Positions 17,216-23,977 of a stretch of 43,914 bases of DNA are shown here, piece after piece. Location: contig DGHD01000037.1 of the NCBI GenBank assembly GCA_002392505.1, forward strand, positions 1 to 43,914, in the 5' to 3' direction. Below the pieces are notes generated by a model, which did not search any database, was not told the origin of the DNA, and was given only the letters and a program-made list of their open reading frames with translations. Made by a program: the position numbers and the translations under genes. This DNA is from Christensenella sp. UBA3857 (GTDB lineage: Bacteria > Bacillota > Clostridia > Christensenellales > CAG-138). Position 1 is the first letter of the stretch. Every line of letters starts with the position of its first letter.

Positions 17216-17706
17216 CTTTCGCCCCTTTCCGGGCCGCGGCGGCAAAGCAGATCCGAAAGCTCCATATTGTTCATCTCGCCCGTATCGGCGGATTCAAGGT
17301 TTGCTATCAGCCGGTCCAAAAGCCCGTTCGTAAGCTCCTTCTCCTCATCGGTAAAGCCCGCGAACATACTTTCCTCCAGCCCGTCGAAAACGAGGCGGCA
17401 GTTGCGCGCCGCGCCGATCCCCGTTTCGGTTATCCTGAGGCTGTTCGCACGGAGATTCCCCTTGCGGGCGTCCCTCTCTATAAAGCCGGACGCCTCCATG
17501 CGCTTTAAGCTCTGCGCGACGGAAGCGGGCGTCACCTGCATATTCTGGGCGACCTCCGCCTGCGTGCAGCCCTCGTTCCTTTCTATAAATTCGAGCATCC
17601 TCATCTGGGAGGGGGGTATCAGCCCCTTCTCCTGCGCCCTTAAATGATAGCGCATCAGAAGATCTATCCTGTGGAGCTTGCCCCCCACGCGGCAGTTCTT
17701 ATCCAT
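17212..17706 (-). CDS. MarR-family transcriptional regulator
   Basis: This 164-aa protein has the MarR winged-helix layout: an N-terminal dimerisation helix, a recognition region (MRMLEFIERNEGCTQAEVAQNMQVTPASVAQSLKRMEASGFIERD, in parts), a wing with DARKGNLRANSLRITETG, and C-terminal helices. MarR proteins bind phenolic or other small ligands and repress efflux operons. It is first in an operon with two ABC half-transporters and an esterase and overlaps the first of them by four bases. GAAAGGAG lies just upstream of the ATG. Direct repeats in its promoter region are the obvious autoregulatory operator. Confidence 0.92.
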   Translation of the reverse strand: MDKNCRVGGKLHRIDLLMRYHLRAQEKGLIPPSQMRMLEFIERNEGCTQAEVAQNMQVTPASVAQSLKRMEASGFIERDARKGNLRANSLRITETGIGAARNCRLVFDGLEESMFAGFTDEEKELTNGLLDRLIANLESADTGEMNNMELSDLLCRRGPERGER

Positions 17707-17732
17707 GGCTCTCCTTTCTCAAAACAGATTTG

Positions 17733-17789
17733 TTAAGCGATTGATTATTAAGCGATTTATATTTTATTCCCGTTTGGCGGTTTTGTCAA
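17733..17789 (-). promoter_or_regulatory. marR operon promoter with direct-repeat operator
   Basis: Minus-strand -35 TTGACA (17789-17784) and -10 TAAAAT (17766-17761) are 17 bases apart. Just downstream, in the transcribed leader, the 10-mer TTAAGCGATT (plus-strand reading) occurs twice, at 17733-17742 and 17748-17757, with a 15-base period. This suits a MarR dimer, or two dimers, repressing its own operon. Confidence 0.7.
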
Positions 17790-17808
17790 CCGGAGGCGGC
17801 GCGGAGTC

Positions 17809-17934
17809 CGAAAATATATGTTGCCCGCGCATATGCTTGACACGGAGCGAAAATGATATTAGAATAAACACGGAAGCGTACCCGAAAGGAAAAGCCTATG
17901 AATATCGGCGTGGACGTGGACGGCGTGCTTGAGG
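17809..17934. repeat. 126-bp perfect direct repeat, copy 1 (promoter plus start of the HAD gene)
   Basis: All 126 bases are identical to 19031-19156 at an offset of 1222. The unit contains a promoter (TTGACA 17837-17842, 17 bases, TAGAAT 17860-17865), a ribosome site (GAAAGGAAAA) and the first 12 codons of the 5'-nucleotidase-like gene. Its left edge shares the microhomology cggagt-N-cg with the right copy. It lies directly upstream of the lipoprotein gene and appears to supply that gene's promoter. Confidence 0.95.
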
Positions 17935-17954
17935 CAGGTTTGCATGACAAGTGA
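17898..17954 (+). pseudogene. Truncated 5' end of the HAD nucleotidase gene (18 codons)
   Basis: The frame reads MNIGVDVDGVLE, identical to the start of the intact gene at 19120, then leaves the repeat and continues as AGLHDK before a stop. It keeps the original promoter and ribosome site but only the first catalytic loop, so it cannot be an enzyme. It may act as a short leader ORF for the lipoprotein that starts 26 bases later. Confidence 0.8.
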
Positions 17955-17980
17955 ATCGCTCATTGCGCAAGGAGGTCAAA

Positions 17981-18922
17981 ATGAAAAAGCATATTATTGT
18001 TTCCATCGGCTTATCGATCATCATGCTTTTGACCGCTTGTACCGACAACGGAAAGCCGGCGGATGACCAACCCGCGAGATCGGAAGTTCCCACGGCTGCT
18101 CCGACCGAGACCGAACCGCAGCAGAGCACGACGGAGGAGCTGCTTGCCAAAATCGATAAGAAGGATTTCGGCGATTGTTCCGAAAAGCTTATTTCGCTTG
18201 AGCCCAACGGGCCGGGCCCGCTTTACGACATGGAGGGCGATCAGCCCGTATATGGGCCGGTGAGGTTTTCCGTCGACGGAAATATGATCTATGTTTCCGA
18301 CGGACTGGCGCTCGTCGACGGAAAAGTCGAAATGAGCATGTTTGCGTACGATCTGAAAGACGGCTCTGTTTCGCGCATCCCTTACGAAGGCGACCCCGCG
18401 GGGTATATGCAGATGATCGCAGTTGACGGCAGGATCTATACAAGCCATTCGATCCTCGACGTTTCGTCCGGCGAGCGGATCCCGATCGAACGCTGTATTT
18501 CAGACGACCAGGAATTATCCGGATGCTGTTCCATGACTGCATTTGACGGCAGGATCCATCTGTTTTCGGGTGCATACGAGGGCGAAGCGGAGTATATGAT
18601 GACCCTTGATGAAAACTCCGGCAATTGGGAGCGCAGCGATATCGAGCTCACATTCAAATACCCGTTTGACGGGAGAAGCGTTAAAGGCATGTTCCCAGAC
18701 GGCGGGTTCTGCTTCCAAATAATAGAAATAAAATCCGCCACGATCTACATAATACGTACCGACGCGGATTTGGACCCTGTCGTCTGTACGGTCGTCCCGC
18801 TTGCTTGGAAGGAGCTTGAGCCCCTCGATTATTCGTTCGAGACCGTTGTGGGGCGCGACGGATACGTTTATTTCATGGCTTGTCTGGAAAACGAGTTCGT
18901 CATTTACAGGATCGCGCTTTAA
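17981..18922 (+). CDS. Lipoprotein of unknown function, 313 aa
   Basis: A lipoprotein signal peptide ends in LLTAC (lipid-modified Cys20), followed by a Pro/Thr/Glu-rich linker (about residues 25-55) and a beta-rich region with repeated short units such as YVSDGLALVDGKV, FAYDLKDGSV, YTSHSILDVSSG and HLFSGAYEGEAEY. These resemble blades of a small beta-propeller, as in DUF5050-like extracellular proteins; the fold is a guess. I chose the ATG at 17981 because AAGGAGGT lies eight bases upstream; an in-frame GTG at 17951 overlaps the truncated HAD frame and is unlikely. It lies between the two copies of the 126-bp repeat and seems to use the copied promoter. Expected location is the outer face of the membrane. 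Confidence 0.8.
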   Translation: MKKHIIVSIGLSIIMLLTACTDNGKPADDQPARSEVPTAAPTETEPQQSTTEELLAKIDKKDFGDCSEKLISLEPNGPGPLYDMEGDQPVYGPVRFSVDGNMIYVSDGLALVDGKVEMSMFAYDLKDGSVSRIPYEGDPAGYMQMIAVDGRIYTSHSILDVSSGERIPIERCISDDQELSGCCSMTAFDGRIHLFSGAYEGEAEYMMTLDENSGNWERSDIELTFKYPFDGRSVKGMFPDGGFCFQIIEIKSATIYIIRTDADLDPVVCTVVPLAWKELEPLDYSFETVVGRDGYVYFMACLENEFVIYRIAL

Positions 18923-18948
18923 TATAAGCGAATATTTAAGACCGCAAA

Positions 18949-18981
18949 GAACCGAGGGATCGCCCCTCGGTTCATTTTTTT
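18949..18981 (+). terminator. Terminator after the lipoprotein gene
   Basis: A perfect 10-bp stem, GAACCGAGGG (18949-18958) with CCCTCGGTTC (18964-18973), is followed by ATTTTTTT. It lies between the lipoprotein and the convergent degV fragment. Confidence 0.85.
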
Positions 18982-19032
18982 ACCTTTCCTTGCTCAAATA
19001 AAACAGCGCGAGCGTGCCCGGGCCGGAGTGCG
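18980..19032 (-). pseudogene. Displaced 3' end of a degV gene (possible attL)
   Basis: Read on the minus strand, these bases encode HSGPGTLALFYLSKER and a TAA stop. The intact degV at 21969 ends HSGPGTLALFYLSRER. Over 49 aligned bases there are four differences and three are synonymous, so both copies evolved as coding DNA. The fragment stops abruptly where the 126-bp repeat starts. Orientation matches the intact degV, the layout expected when an element integrates into the 3' end of a gene and leaves the displaced end at its far side. Confidence 0.8.
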
Positions 19033-19156
19033 AAAATATATGTTGCCCGCGCATATGCTTGACACGGAGCGAAAATGATATTAGAATAAACACGGAAGCG
19101 TACCCGAAAGGAAAAGCCTATGAATATCGGCGTGGACGTGGACGGCGTGCTTGAGG
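19031..19156. repeat. 126-bp perfect direct repeat, copy 2 (promoter plus start of the intact HAD gene)
   Basis: This is identical to 17809-17934. It provides the promoter (TTGACA 19059-19064, 17-base spacer, TAGAAT 19082-19087), the ribosome site and the first 12 codons of the intact nucleotidase-like gene, so it is the functional, probably original copy. It abuts the degV fragment on its left. Confidence 0.95.
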
Positions 19157-19716
19157 ATTTCAGCAAATTCCTGGTCAGCTCCGGCACGAAGTTCTTCTCC
19201 GAAAAATTCGATATGGGTCTTGTCGATCCCGAAGCAAAATGCATCGAGGATATGTTTTGCTGCACCGATAAACAGCGCAGGAAATTCTGGTGGGCATGCG
19301 GGGCGGAATACCTTTTCCGCCAGCCCTGCATCGACGGCTGCGCGGAGGTGATCTCCCGCCTTGTAAAGGAAGGACACCGCGTATTCATAATCACCGGGCG
19401 CGCCATGACCCGCGGCAGGGGTCCGGTTTCGCTGTTCTTCCGCGGGGTGCTGCGCCGCTGGCTCAAAAAGAACGGCATTGAGTATGAAAAGATCGTCTTC
19501 TGCCGCAACAGGCGAACGGAGGAGGATAAGCGCCGCGCCTGCCTCAAGCACGGCATAGACGTAATGATAGACGATACCGTCTCCAATCTTACCGCGGCGA
19601 GGGATATCGTCCGTCCCATACTGTTCTCCGCGCCCTGGAACATGGAGAACGAGGACCCGTCGCTTATGCGCGTCAGCTCGTGGAGCGACGTGGAGGACGC
19701 GATCGAGCTCGCATAA
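19120..19716 (+). CDS. HAD-superfamily 5'(3')-deoxyribonucleotidase-like protein
   Basis: This 198-aa protein has the three HAD phosphatase motifs. Motif I is DVDGVL with nucleophile Asp6 and general acid/base Asp8. Motif II is VFIITGR with Thr92. Motif III is the Asp pair in VMIDDTVSN (151-152). Size and layout fit the NT5C/YqfW-like group, which removes phosphate from (deoxy)nucleoside monophosphates in the cytoplasm; the true substrate is uncertain. The ATG has GAAAGGAAAA upstream and its own promoter. It lies inside the degV-bounded island, with remnants of mobilization functions downstream, so it may be mobile-element cargo. Its 5' end exists twice in the window. Confidence 0.82.
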   Translation: MNIGVDVDGVLEDFSKFLVSSGTKFFSEKFDMGLVDPEAKCIEDMFCCTDKQRRKFWWACGAEYLFRQPCIDGCAEVISRLVKEGHRVFIITGRAMTRGRGPVSLFFRGVLRRWLKKNGIEYEKIVFCRNRRTEEDKRRACLKHGIDVMIDDTVSNLTAARDIVRPILFSAPWNMENEDPSLMRVSSWSDVEDAIELA

Positions 19717-19726
19717 AAAAGCATGA

Positions 19727-19759
19727 TAAAAAACACGGCGTGGGCTATCTCCCAGCCGT
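19727..19759 (-). terminator. Terminator facing the mobC-like remnant
   Basis: A stem of ACGGC plus TGGG pairing with CCCA plus GCCGT (19735-19759, one bulged base, six-base loop) is followed by TTTTTT on the minus strand. It would end transcription coming from the remnant at 20003 and protects the HAD gene from antisense transcription. Confidence 0.65.
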
Positions 19760-20003
19760 CATAAGGATGTTTTGAAGAGCAGCTGCTATCGCGACATGTG
19801 GTAACGCGGAGCTCTTCTTTTTGTAAAGCAGCAAGCTTCGGTGTTCCGATAAAGCGCGCGTCCAAGCTTTCATATCCCAACGCCCTTTGACGCATGTATT
19901 CGCTGACAGTCAGCCCGCACTTCGCGGCGGCGGTTGCGATCTTCTTCTTTTCACTCTCCGTCAGCTTCACGACCACACGGGGAGGTTCCTTTTTTCTGCC
20001 CAT
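19745..20003 (-). pseudogene. MobC-like relaxosome protein remnant (ribbon-helix-helix start)
   Basis: A good ribosome site (GGAAAGGAG) precedes the ATG at 20003. The first ~45 residues (MGRKKEPPRVVVKLTESEKKKI ... CGLTVSEYMRQRALG, in parts) match the ribbon-helix-helix start of MobC-type plasmid or transposon mobilization proteins. After about residue 57 similarity fades and the same frame runs without a stop through the terminator and antisense to the HAD gene. The +1 frame instead closes with TAG at 19745-19747, just at the terminator. I therefore call it truncated or frameshifted. No relaxase gene is present nearby. MobC proteins normally bind oriT and help the relaxase. Confidence 0.6.
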
Positions 20004-20162
20004 GGCATCAGCTCCTTTCCGTAATTTGGACAACAAAAAAGCGCCCGAGGTCGGACGCTGTGCAGATATACTGATTATCTTTTAATACTGTTTGGAAATG
20101 GCGTCAACGGCGAACTTATCGCAATCATGCAGTATATGCATCTTGTATTATAATCCAAATGA

Positions 20163-20999
20163 TTAAGATTGGTTAAGCAGTTCCAGTATTTCCGAGCAGT
20201 CTCCGCTGTACTTTTCGGCCCAATCCTTTGCGGTGAGCCCATTCTTATCGCTCAGAGCACTGTCTGCTCCGCGGTCAAGCAGAAGGCGGACTGTTTCGGC
20301 ACGACCCCACAGGGCAGCCGTCATAAGCGCCGTCCTGCCGTTTGAATCGCAAGCGTTTACGTCACAGAGGCCCTTATCGAGTATGACTTCGATCATACCG
20401 GTATGCTCGCTTGCAGAGCTCAATATCAATATTCCCGCCCAGTTATCGACTTTATCGCCTATGCGGTCATAGAAATAATCGAACAGCCTAACAACTTCTT
20501 CCTCGGTACATTCCTCCGTCGAAGCCGATGAAGCTATGGCCCACATCGCGGAGTATCCATAGTATTTATCGGAAACCAGATCCGCACTTGCACCGTGCTC
20601 ATAAAGCCAGACAGCCATGTCATAACAGCCTGCATGCTTGCCTTGAAGCGTTGAGCCGAGGGAAGTCAGGAACAGCCCCTTATTCGGATCTGCGCCAAGC
20701 TCGACCATGCGCCTTGCGGTATCATAATAACCCATGGTGCAGGCATCGGGCAGCAAATAATCGCTTTGCGGGAAGTCCATGAACACCGCGAGCCAATTCG
20801 GAGCGAAAGCGGGCTGAGTGTTGAGACAGCCGGGATGCTTTTCTATCATAGCCTCAGCCTCGGAAACCCTGCCCTGCCCAAACATCTCGGAGATCTTCAT
20901 TGCATTAACGACCTTAATGCAATGCACCGACAACAGAATGGCGGCAATAAGAAAGACCGCAGATCCAATGATAATTGGAATTATACCCTTCTTTTTCAT
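20163..20999 (-). CDS. Membrane-anchored ankyrin-repeat protein, 278 aa
   Basis: A single N-terminal hydrophobic helix (about residues 6-28) is followed by ankyrin-type repeats, clearest in YDTARRMVELGADPNKGL, YDMAVWLYEHGASADL, MIEVILDKGLCDVN, NGRTALMTAALWGRAETVRLLLDRGADSALSDKNG and TAKDWAEKY (cited in parts). Ankyrin repeats bind other proteins; no enzymatic domain is visible. With an N-in anchor the repeats would face outward. I chose the ATG at 20999 because GGAGGT lies eight bases upstream; the in-frame TTG at 21005 is too close to it. It is 25 bases downstream of the small lipoprotein gene and shares its promoter, so the two probably work together. Function unknown. Confidence 0.8.
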   Translation of the reverse strand: MKKKGIIPIIIGSAVFLIAAILLSVHCIKVVNAMKISEMFGQGRVSEAEAMIEKHPGCLNTQPAFAPNWLAVFMDFPQSDYLLPDACTMGYYDTARRMVELGADPNKGLFLTSLGSTLQGKHAGCYDMAVWLYEHGASADLVSDKYYGYSAMWAIASSASTEECTEEEVVRLFDYFYDRIGDKVDNWAGILILSSASEHTGMIEVILDKGLCDVNACDSNGRTALMTAALWGRAETVRLLLDRGADSALSDKNGLTAKDWAEKYSGDCSEILELLNQS

Positions 21000-21024
21000 T
21001 CTCAATTACCTCCAAATATCTTTT

Positions 21025-21420
21025 TCAAACGCAGGGGAATCCTCCCCCGTGATTTTCGAAGATCTCTTCAAGCCTCGCGCGTTCTTCAGCCGTGATTTCA
21101 AAATACCGCTTTTTATTGGCGTCATAAACACTCGTGCAGCCGTCGCATGCGGGGCAGTATAATTTTCCCCCTATTTCGATCGAAACGCTCTCCGAAAAGC
21201 CGCAGGACGACACGCCGGAATCAAGATTCAGAAACTTGCCCGAAAGCATTTTTCTTATATCACTAGCTTCATCACCGGTCAACTCACAATCGATATCGAT
21301 ACCGCTGTGATGATGAAAATGCAAGACGATGCTTTCCGATTTTCCCGGTCTCGTGACGCACCCCGTGAAAAACATGAGCACGGATAACAGTATAAAGAAC
21401 GAAGCGATCGCTCTTTTCAT
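21025..21420 (-). CDS. Small cysteine-containing lipoprotein, 131 aa
   Basis: A lipoprotein signal peptide (MKRAIASFFILLSVLMFFTGC, lipid-modified Cys21) leads into a short extracellular domain with HFHHHSGIDIDCEL, a Cys pair LYCPACDGC and a charged C-terminal helix (FEITAEERARLEEIFENH). The His and Cys clusters suggest possible metal binding or a disulfide, but I do not recognise the family. TGGAGGC lies just before the ATG at 21420; the frame can be extended upstream to 21603 but that part covers the promoter and looks non-coding. It is first in a two-gene operon with the ankyrin protein. Inside the degV-bounded island, so possibly acquired. Confidence 0.75.
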   Translation of the reverse strand: MKRAIASFFILLSVLMFFTGCVTRPGKSESIVLHFHHHSGIDIDCELTGDEASDIRKMLSGKFLNLDSGVSSCGFSESVSIEIGGKLYCPACDGCTSVYDANKKRYFEITAEERARLEEIFENHGGGFPCV

Positions 21421-21478
21421 ATTGCCTCCATTGCATTTATTATGATTCATATAGAGCATTTTCTTTAGAGTCACTATG

Positions 21479-21507
21479 ATTATACCACTCAAAGCCCTCA
21501 CAGGCAA
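21479..21507 (-). promoter_or_regulatory. Promoter of the lipoprotein-ankyrin operon
   Basis: Minus-strand -35 TTGCCT (21507-21502) and -10 TATAAT (21484-21479) are 17 bases apart, leaving a leader of roughly 50 bases before the ATG at 21420. Confidence 0.65.
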
Positions 21508-21968
21508 CCCGAACATGGCATCACGTTTTTCACCGGGGGGTATTAGGGGGCGTCCCCCTAAAGAAGAGCCCTCGGGACTCCCCGCGACATTTGCGGCACA
21601 CAAATGTCCTGCTGGTTACGAAGTTGATCTATGCCCCGACCTTGTGCATGGGGTGTAGCGTGCTTTTCATTAGGCCGTTTATCGACATGGCTCCGCTCGG
21701 CGGTGCAGGATCAAGAAATAATCAGAAAAAGGGTCCGAGAAAAGCATATTACTTGCCGATCTCGGATCCTGTTCGTATAGTCGTATTCGTTTTAACGATA
21801 AACTTCCTTATCACCATTGGGCCATACGGCCCTGCGCCGTGTTTTTCCGTCCGGAGGAACGAACGGTGAACAAGATCGAGATCTCGGAAACTTTCGTTTG
21901 ATTATTTGCCGCATACGCCGAGGCGGTCATGCGATGCGTACCCCGCTGATATCGGGGTATGCGCCGGG
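21508..21968. other. Non-coding stretch with an oriT-like inverted repeat
   Basis: No credible gene was found in these 461 bases. They hold several inverted repeats: AGGGGG/CCCCCT at about 21544-21559; a perfect 8-bp repeat, GACATTTG (21586-21593) and CAAATGTC (21601-21608) around a 7-base centre; a TCCGAGA/TCTCGGA pair near 21735-21770; and GCGTACCCCG/CGGGGTATGC (21936-21962) just after degV. The 8-bp repeat lies upstream of the mobC-like remnant's strand and looks like the inverted repeat of a conjugative oriT. That reading is by shape only. Confidence 0.4.
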
Positions 21969-22844
21969 TCATCTTTCCCTGCTCAAATAGAACAGCGCGA
22001 GCGTGCCCGGTCCGGAATGCGCGCCGATGACCGGCCCTATATCCGTAATGAGCTCCGCCTTTTTGCCGAACTCGTCGAATATCATGCGTTCGAGCCGCTC
22101 CGCGTCCTCAAGCGAGTCGCCGTGGGATATGAAATATGCGCCGTTTACGGGATCGAGCGCCGTTTCACGGTATTTTTTCACGATCGCCTTAATGGAGTTG
22201 ATCCTGCCCCTCACCTTCTGCATGGGGATAAGATGCCCCTCGTCGTCCACGTGGAGCACGGGCTTTATGTTGAGCACGCCGCCGAAGAACGCCGCGACCG
22301 AGCCGACTCTGCCGCCGCGCTTAAGATACACGAGATCGTCCACGGTGAACCAGTGCGCGAGATGCGGGCGCTTTTCAAGAAGCTCCTTCCCGACTTCGTC
22401 CATCGAGGCGCCTTTATCGCGCGCCGCACACGCGTACCTGAGCAGCAGCCCCTCCCCTGCGGAGGCGCACAGCGTATCTATTACGAGTATCCGCCTTTCG
22501 GGATACTCCTTCATGAGCTCCTCCGCGGCGAGCTTTGCCGTGCCGAAGGTGCCCGAAAGCCCCGATGAGAAGCAGACGTAAAGCACGTCGAGCCCTTTTC
22601 GCAGCATCGGTACGAAAGCCTGACGGAGCATGTTCTCGTTTGCCGCGGCGGTCTTGAACACCTCGCCCGCGCGCATGCGGTCATAGAATTCCTTTACCGG
22701 CACCTGCGAGGGTCTCATATCCTCTTCGCCGCCGTCCTTTCGGAAAAGGAGCTCTATCAGCTCGACCTTCCATTCCCCGAGCAGTTCGGGTGAAATATCG
22801 CATCCGCTGTCTGTGAAAATAACGTAGTCGTTCATGCCTGTCAT
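21969..22844 (-). CDS. DegV family fatty-acid-binding protein
   Basis: This is about 291 aa. It starts DYVIFTDSGCDISPELL and contains KTAAANENMLRQAF, the loop SSGLSGTFGTAKLAAEEL, VIDTLCASAGEGLL, YLKRGGRVGSVAAFFGGVLNIKPVLHVDDEG (in parts) and ends GAHSGPGTLALFYLSRER. DegV/FakB-type proteins bind a fatty acid between two domains and, in many Bacillota, present it to the kinase FakA for phosphorylation. I prefer the ATG at 22844, preceded by AGGAAGGGCAGG; 22835 is an alternative. It is the second of two adjacent degV paralogs. Its 3' end is repeated 3 kb away, marking it as a likely integration target. Confidence 0.9.
   Translation of the reverse strand: MTGMNDYVIFTDSGCDISPELLGEWKVELIELLFRKDGGEEDMRPSQVPVKEFYDRMRAGEVFKTAAANENMLRQAFVPMLRKGLDVLYVCFSSGLSGTFGTAKLAAEELMKEYPERRILVIDTLCASAGEGLLLRYACAARDKGASMDEVGKELLEKRPHLAHWFTVDDLVYLKRGGRVGSVAAFFGGVLNIKPVLHVDDEGHLIPMQKVRGRINSIKAIVKKYRETALDPVNGAYFISHGDSLEDAERLERMIFDEFGKKAELITDIGPVIGAHSGPGTLALFYLSRER
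21970..22020. repeat. degV 3'-end direct repeat (possible attR)
   Basis: These bases form the last codons of the intact degV and match 18983-19032 at 45 of 49 positions in the same orientation. The two repeats bracket about 3 kb holding the HAD gene, the mobC-like remnant and the ankyrin/lipoprotein pair. This is the pattern left by site-specific integration into a gene's 3' end. No integrase lies between them. Confidence 0.6.
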
Positions 22845-22926
22845 ACCCTGCCCTTCCTGTGCTTCATAAAGCCGCGCCGTCCGCGGCAAGACCGGATCCC
22901 CTTAAGCCCGGGACCGGCTCCTTCCG

Positions 22927-23814
22927 TCAAAGCGCCCTTACGCCTTCCCTTCCTTCGAAGAAAAGCGCGACGGTGCCCGGACCTATATGCTTGCCGGTGA
23001 CCGGCTCATACCTTTTTATAACGAGCTCCCCGGGCTTGAAAATGCCCTTTATGCGTTCGCCGAGTTCTAACGCGTCGGCAAGACAGTCGGTAAAAGCTAT
23101 GCAGACGGTCTGCTCCGTTCCCCTGTCGACGAGCTCGGCGTATTTCTCGGCAAGATATGCGAGCCCCTTCTTTCTGCCGCGCACCTTGTCGCGAACGACG
23201 AGATGCCCTTTTTCGTCGCCCTTCAGTATCGGGCGTATGCCGAGCACCGTGCCGAGGAGCGCCTTCGGAGCGGAGATCCTGCCGCCCCTGTGAAGATGCA
23301 TCAGATCCTCCACGAGCACCACCTGGTAGAGCCTCGCGCGCTTCCTTTCGAGGAAGGCGAGGGTCTCGTCGATGCTCATGCCCTTGTCACGGCATCTGAC
23401 GGCGTGAAGCACCGCCAGCCCCTCCCCGAGCGACGCCGCGAGCGTGTCGAAGGCGAGTACCCTTCGGTCGGGATATTTCTCCTCAAGCTCCTTTATCGCC
23501 GAAGTGCAGGAATCGAACGAGCCGCTGATGCCGGAGCTCATGCTTATGAAAAGTACGTCGCGCCCCGCTTTAAGCTCCGGCTCGAACGCCTCCTCGAACT
23601 CCGCGGGCGTGATTTGGCTGGTATTGACCTTCGCGCCGTTCTTTATCGAGGCATAGAAGCTCTCCGCCTCTTCCCTGTCGAACCTGTCCAGATCGGTGCA
23701 GGTATGCTCCTCCCCGCCGATGCTGAACTTGTACGGTATCGCGGTGATCGCCTCTGACTCCAGATAATCGGCTGAAAGATTCGCGGAGGTATCGGTGATT
23801 ATCGTGAATGACAT
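22927..23814 (-). CDS. DegV family fatty-acid-binding protein (second paralog)
   Basis: The conserved start MSFTIITDTSANLSADYL at 23814 gives 295 aa; an in-frame ATG at 23850 adds 12 residues, and neither has a clear ribosome site. Family landmarks are KVNTSQITPAEFEEAF, SMSSGISGSFDSCTSAIKEL, AFDTLAASLGEGLAV, HLHRGGRISAPKALLGTVLGIRPIL (in parts) and HIGPGTVALFFEG. It should bind a fatty acid for a FakA-like kinase. It is transcribed from its own promoter ahead of the first degV, separated by 82 bases. Sequence differences between the two paralogs suggest different acyl-chain preferences. Confidence 0.88.
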   Translation of the reverse strand: MSFTIITDTSANLSADYLESEAITAIPYKFSIGGEEHTCTDLDRFDREEAESFYASIKNGAKVNTSQITPAEFEEAFEPELKAGRDVLFISMSSGISGSFDSCTSAIKELEEKYPDRRVLAFDTLAASLGEGLAVLHAVRCRDKGMSIDETLAFLERKRARLYQVVLVEDLMHLHRGGRISAPKALLGTVLGIRPILKGDEKGHLVVRDKVRGRKKGLAYLAEKYAELVDRGTEQTVCIAFTDCLADALELGERIKGIFKPGELVIKRYEPVTGKHIGPGTVALFFEGREGVRAL

Positions 23815-23865
23815 GGATATCAAAAGACCCTGTTCGGGTATTCCTTTCATCTTGTTTTCGATATT

Positions 23866-23894
23866 AGATTAACATGATTTTTGCATTATGTCAA
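23866..23894 (-). promoter_or_regulatory. Promoter of the degV pair
   Basis: Minus-strand -35 TTGACA (23894-23889) and -10 TAATCT (23871-23866) are 17 bases apart. Transcription would begin near 23859, so a start at 23850 would have a leader of only about nine bases without a ribosome site. Confidence 0.65.
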
Positions 23895-23913
23895 GTGGTT
23901 TGAAAAATTATTC

Positions 23914-23942
23914 TTGAAAAATCTGTCAGGCGATGCTATAAT
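23914..23942 (+). promoter_or_regulatory. Promoter of the DUF1836 gene
   Basis: TTGAAA (23914-23919) and TATAAT (23937-23942) are 17 bases apart on the plus strand, about 35 bases before the ATG. It is divergent from the degV promoter, with 19 bases between the two -35 boxes. Confidence 0.75.
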
Positions 23943-23977
23943 AAATCAAACCATTTTCGCGATTTTTGGGGGAAGAT

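Noticed and set aside
13599..17647. Long plus-strand frames of 559 and 596 codons
   Set aside because: They are shadows of the two ABC genes and rich in His/Arg/Glu, typical of antisense reading in GC-rich DNA.
17809..19156. Transposon target-site duplication around the lipoprotein gene
   Set aside because: Known target-site duplications are short (2-14 bp); 126 bp with no transposase or terminal inverted repeats does not fit.
18972..20036. 354-codon minus-strand frame as one gene
   Set aside because: Only the first ~60 residues look like a protein (MobC-like); the rest passes through a terminator and antisense to the HAD gene.
21591..21869. 92-codon plus-strand frame in the degV-proximal gap
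   Set aside because: No ribosome site, no recognisable domain, and it spans several inverted repeats.
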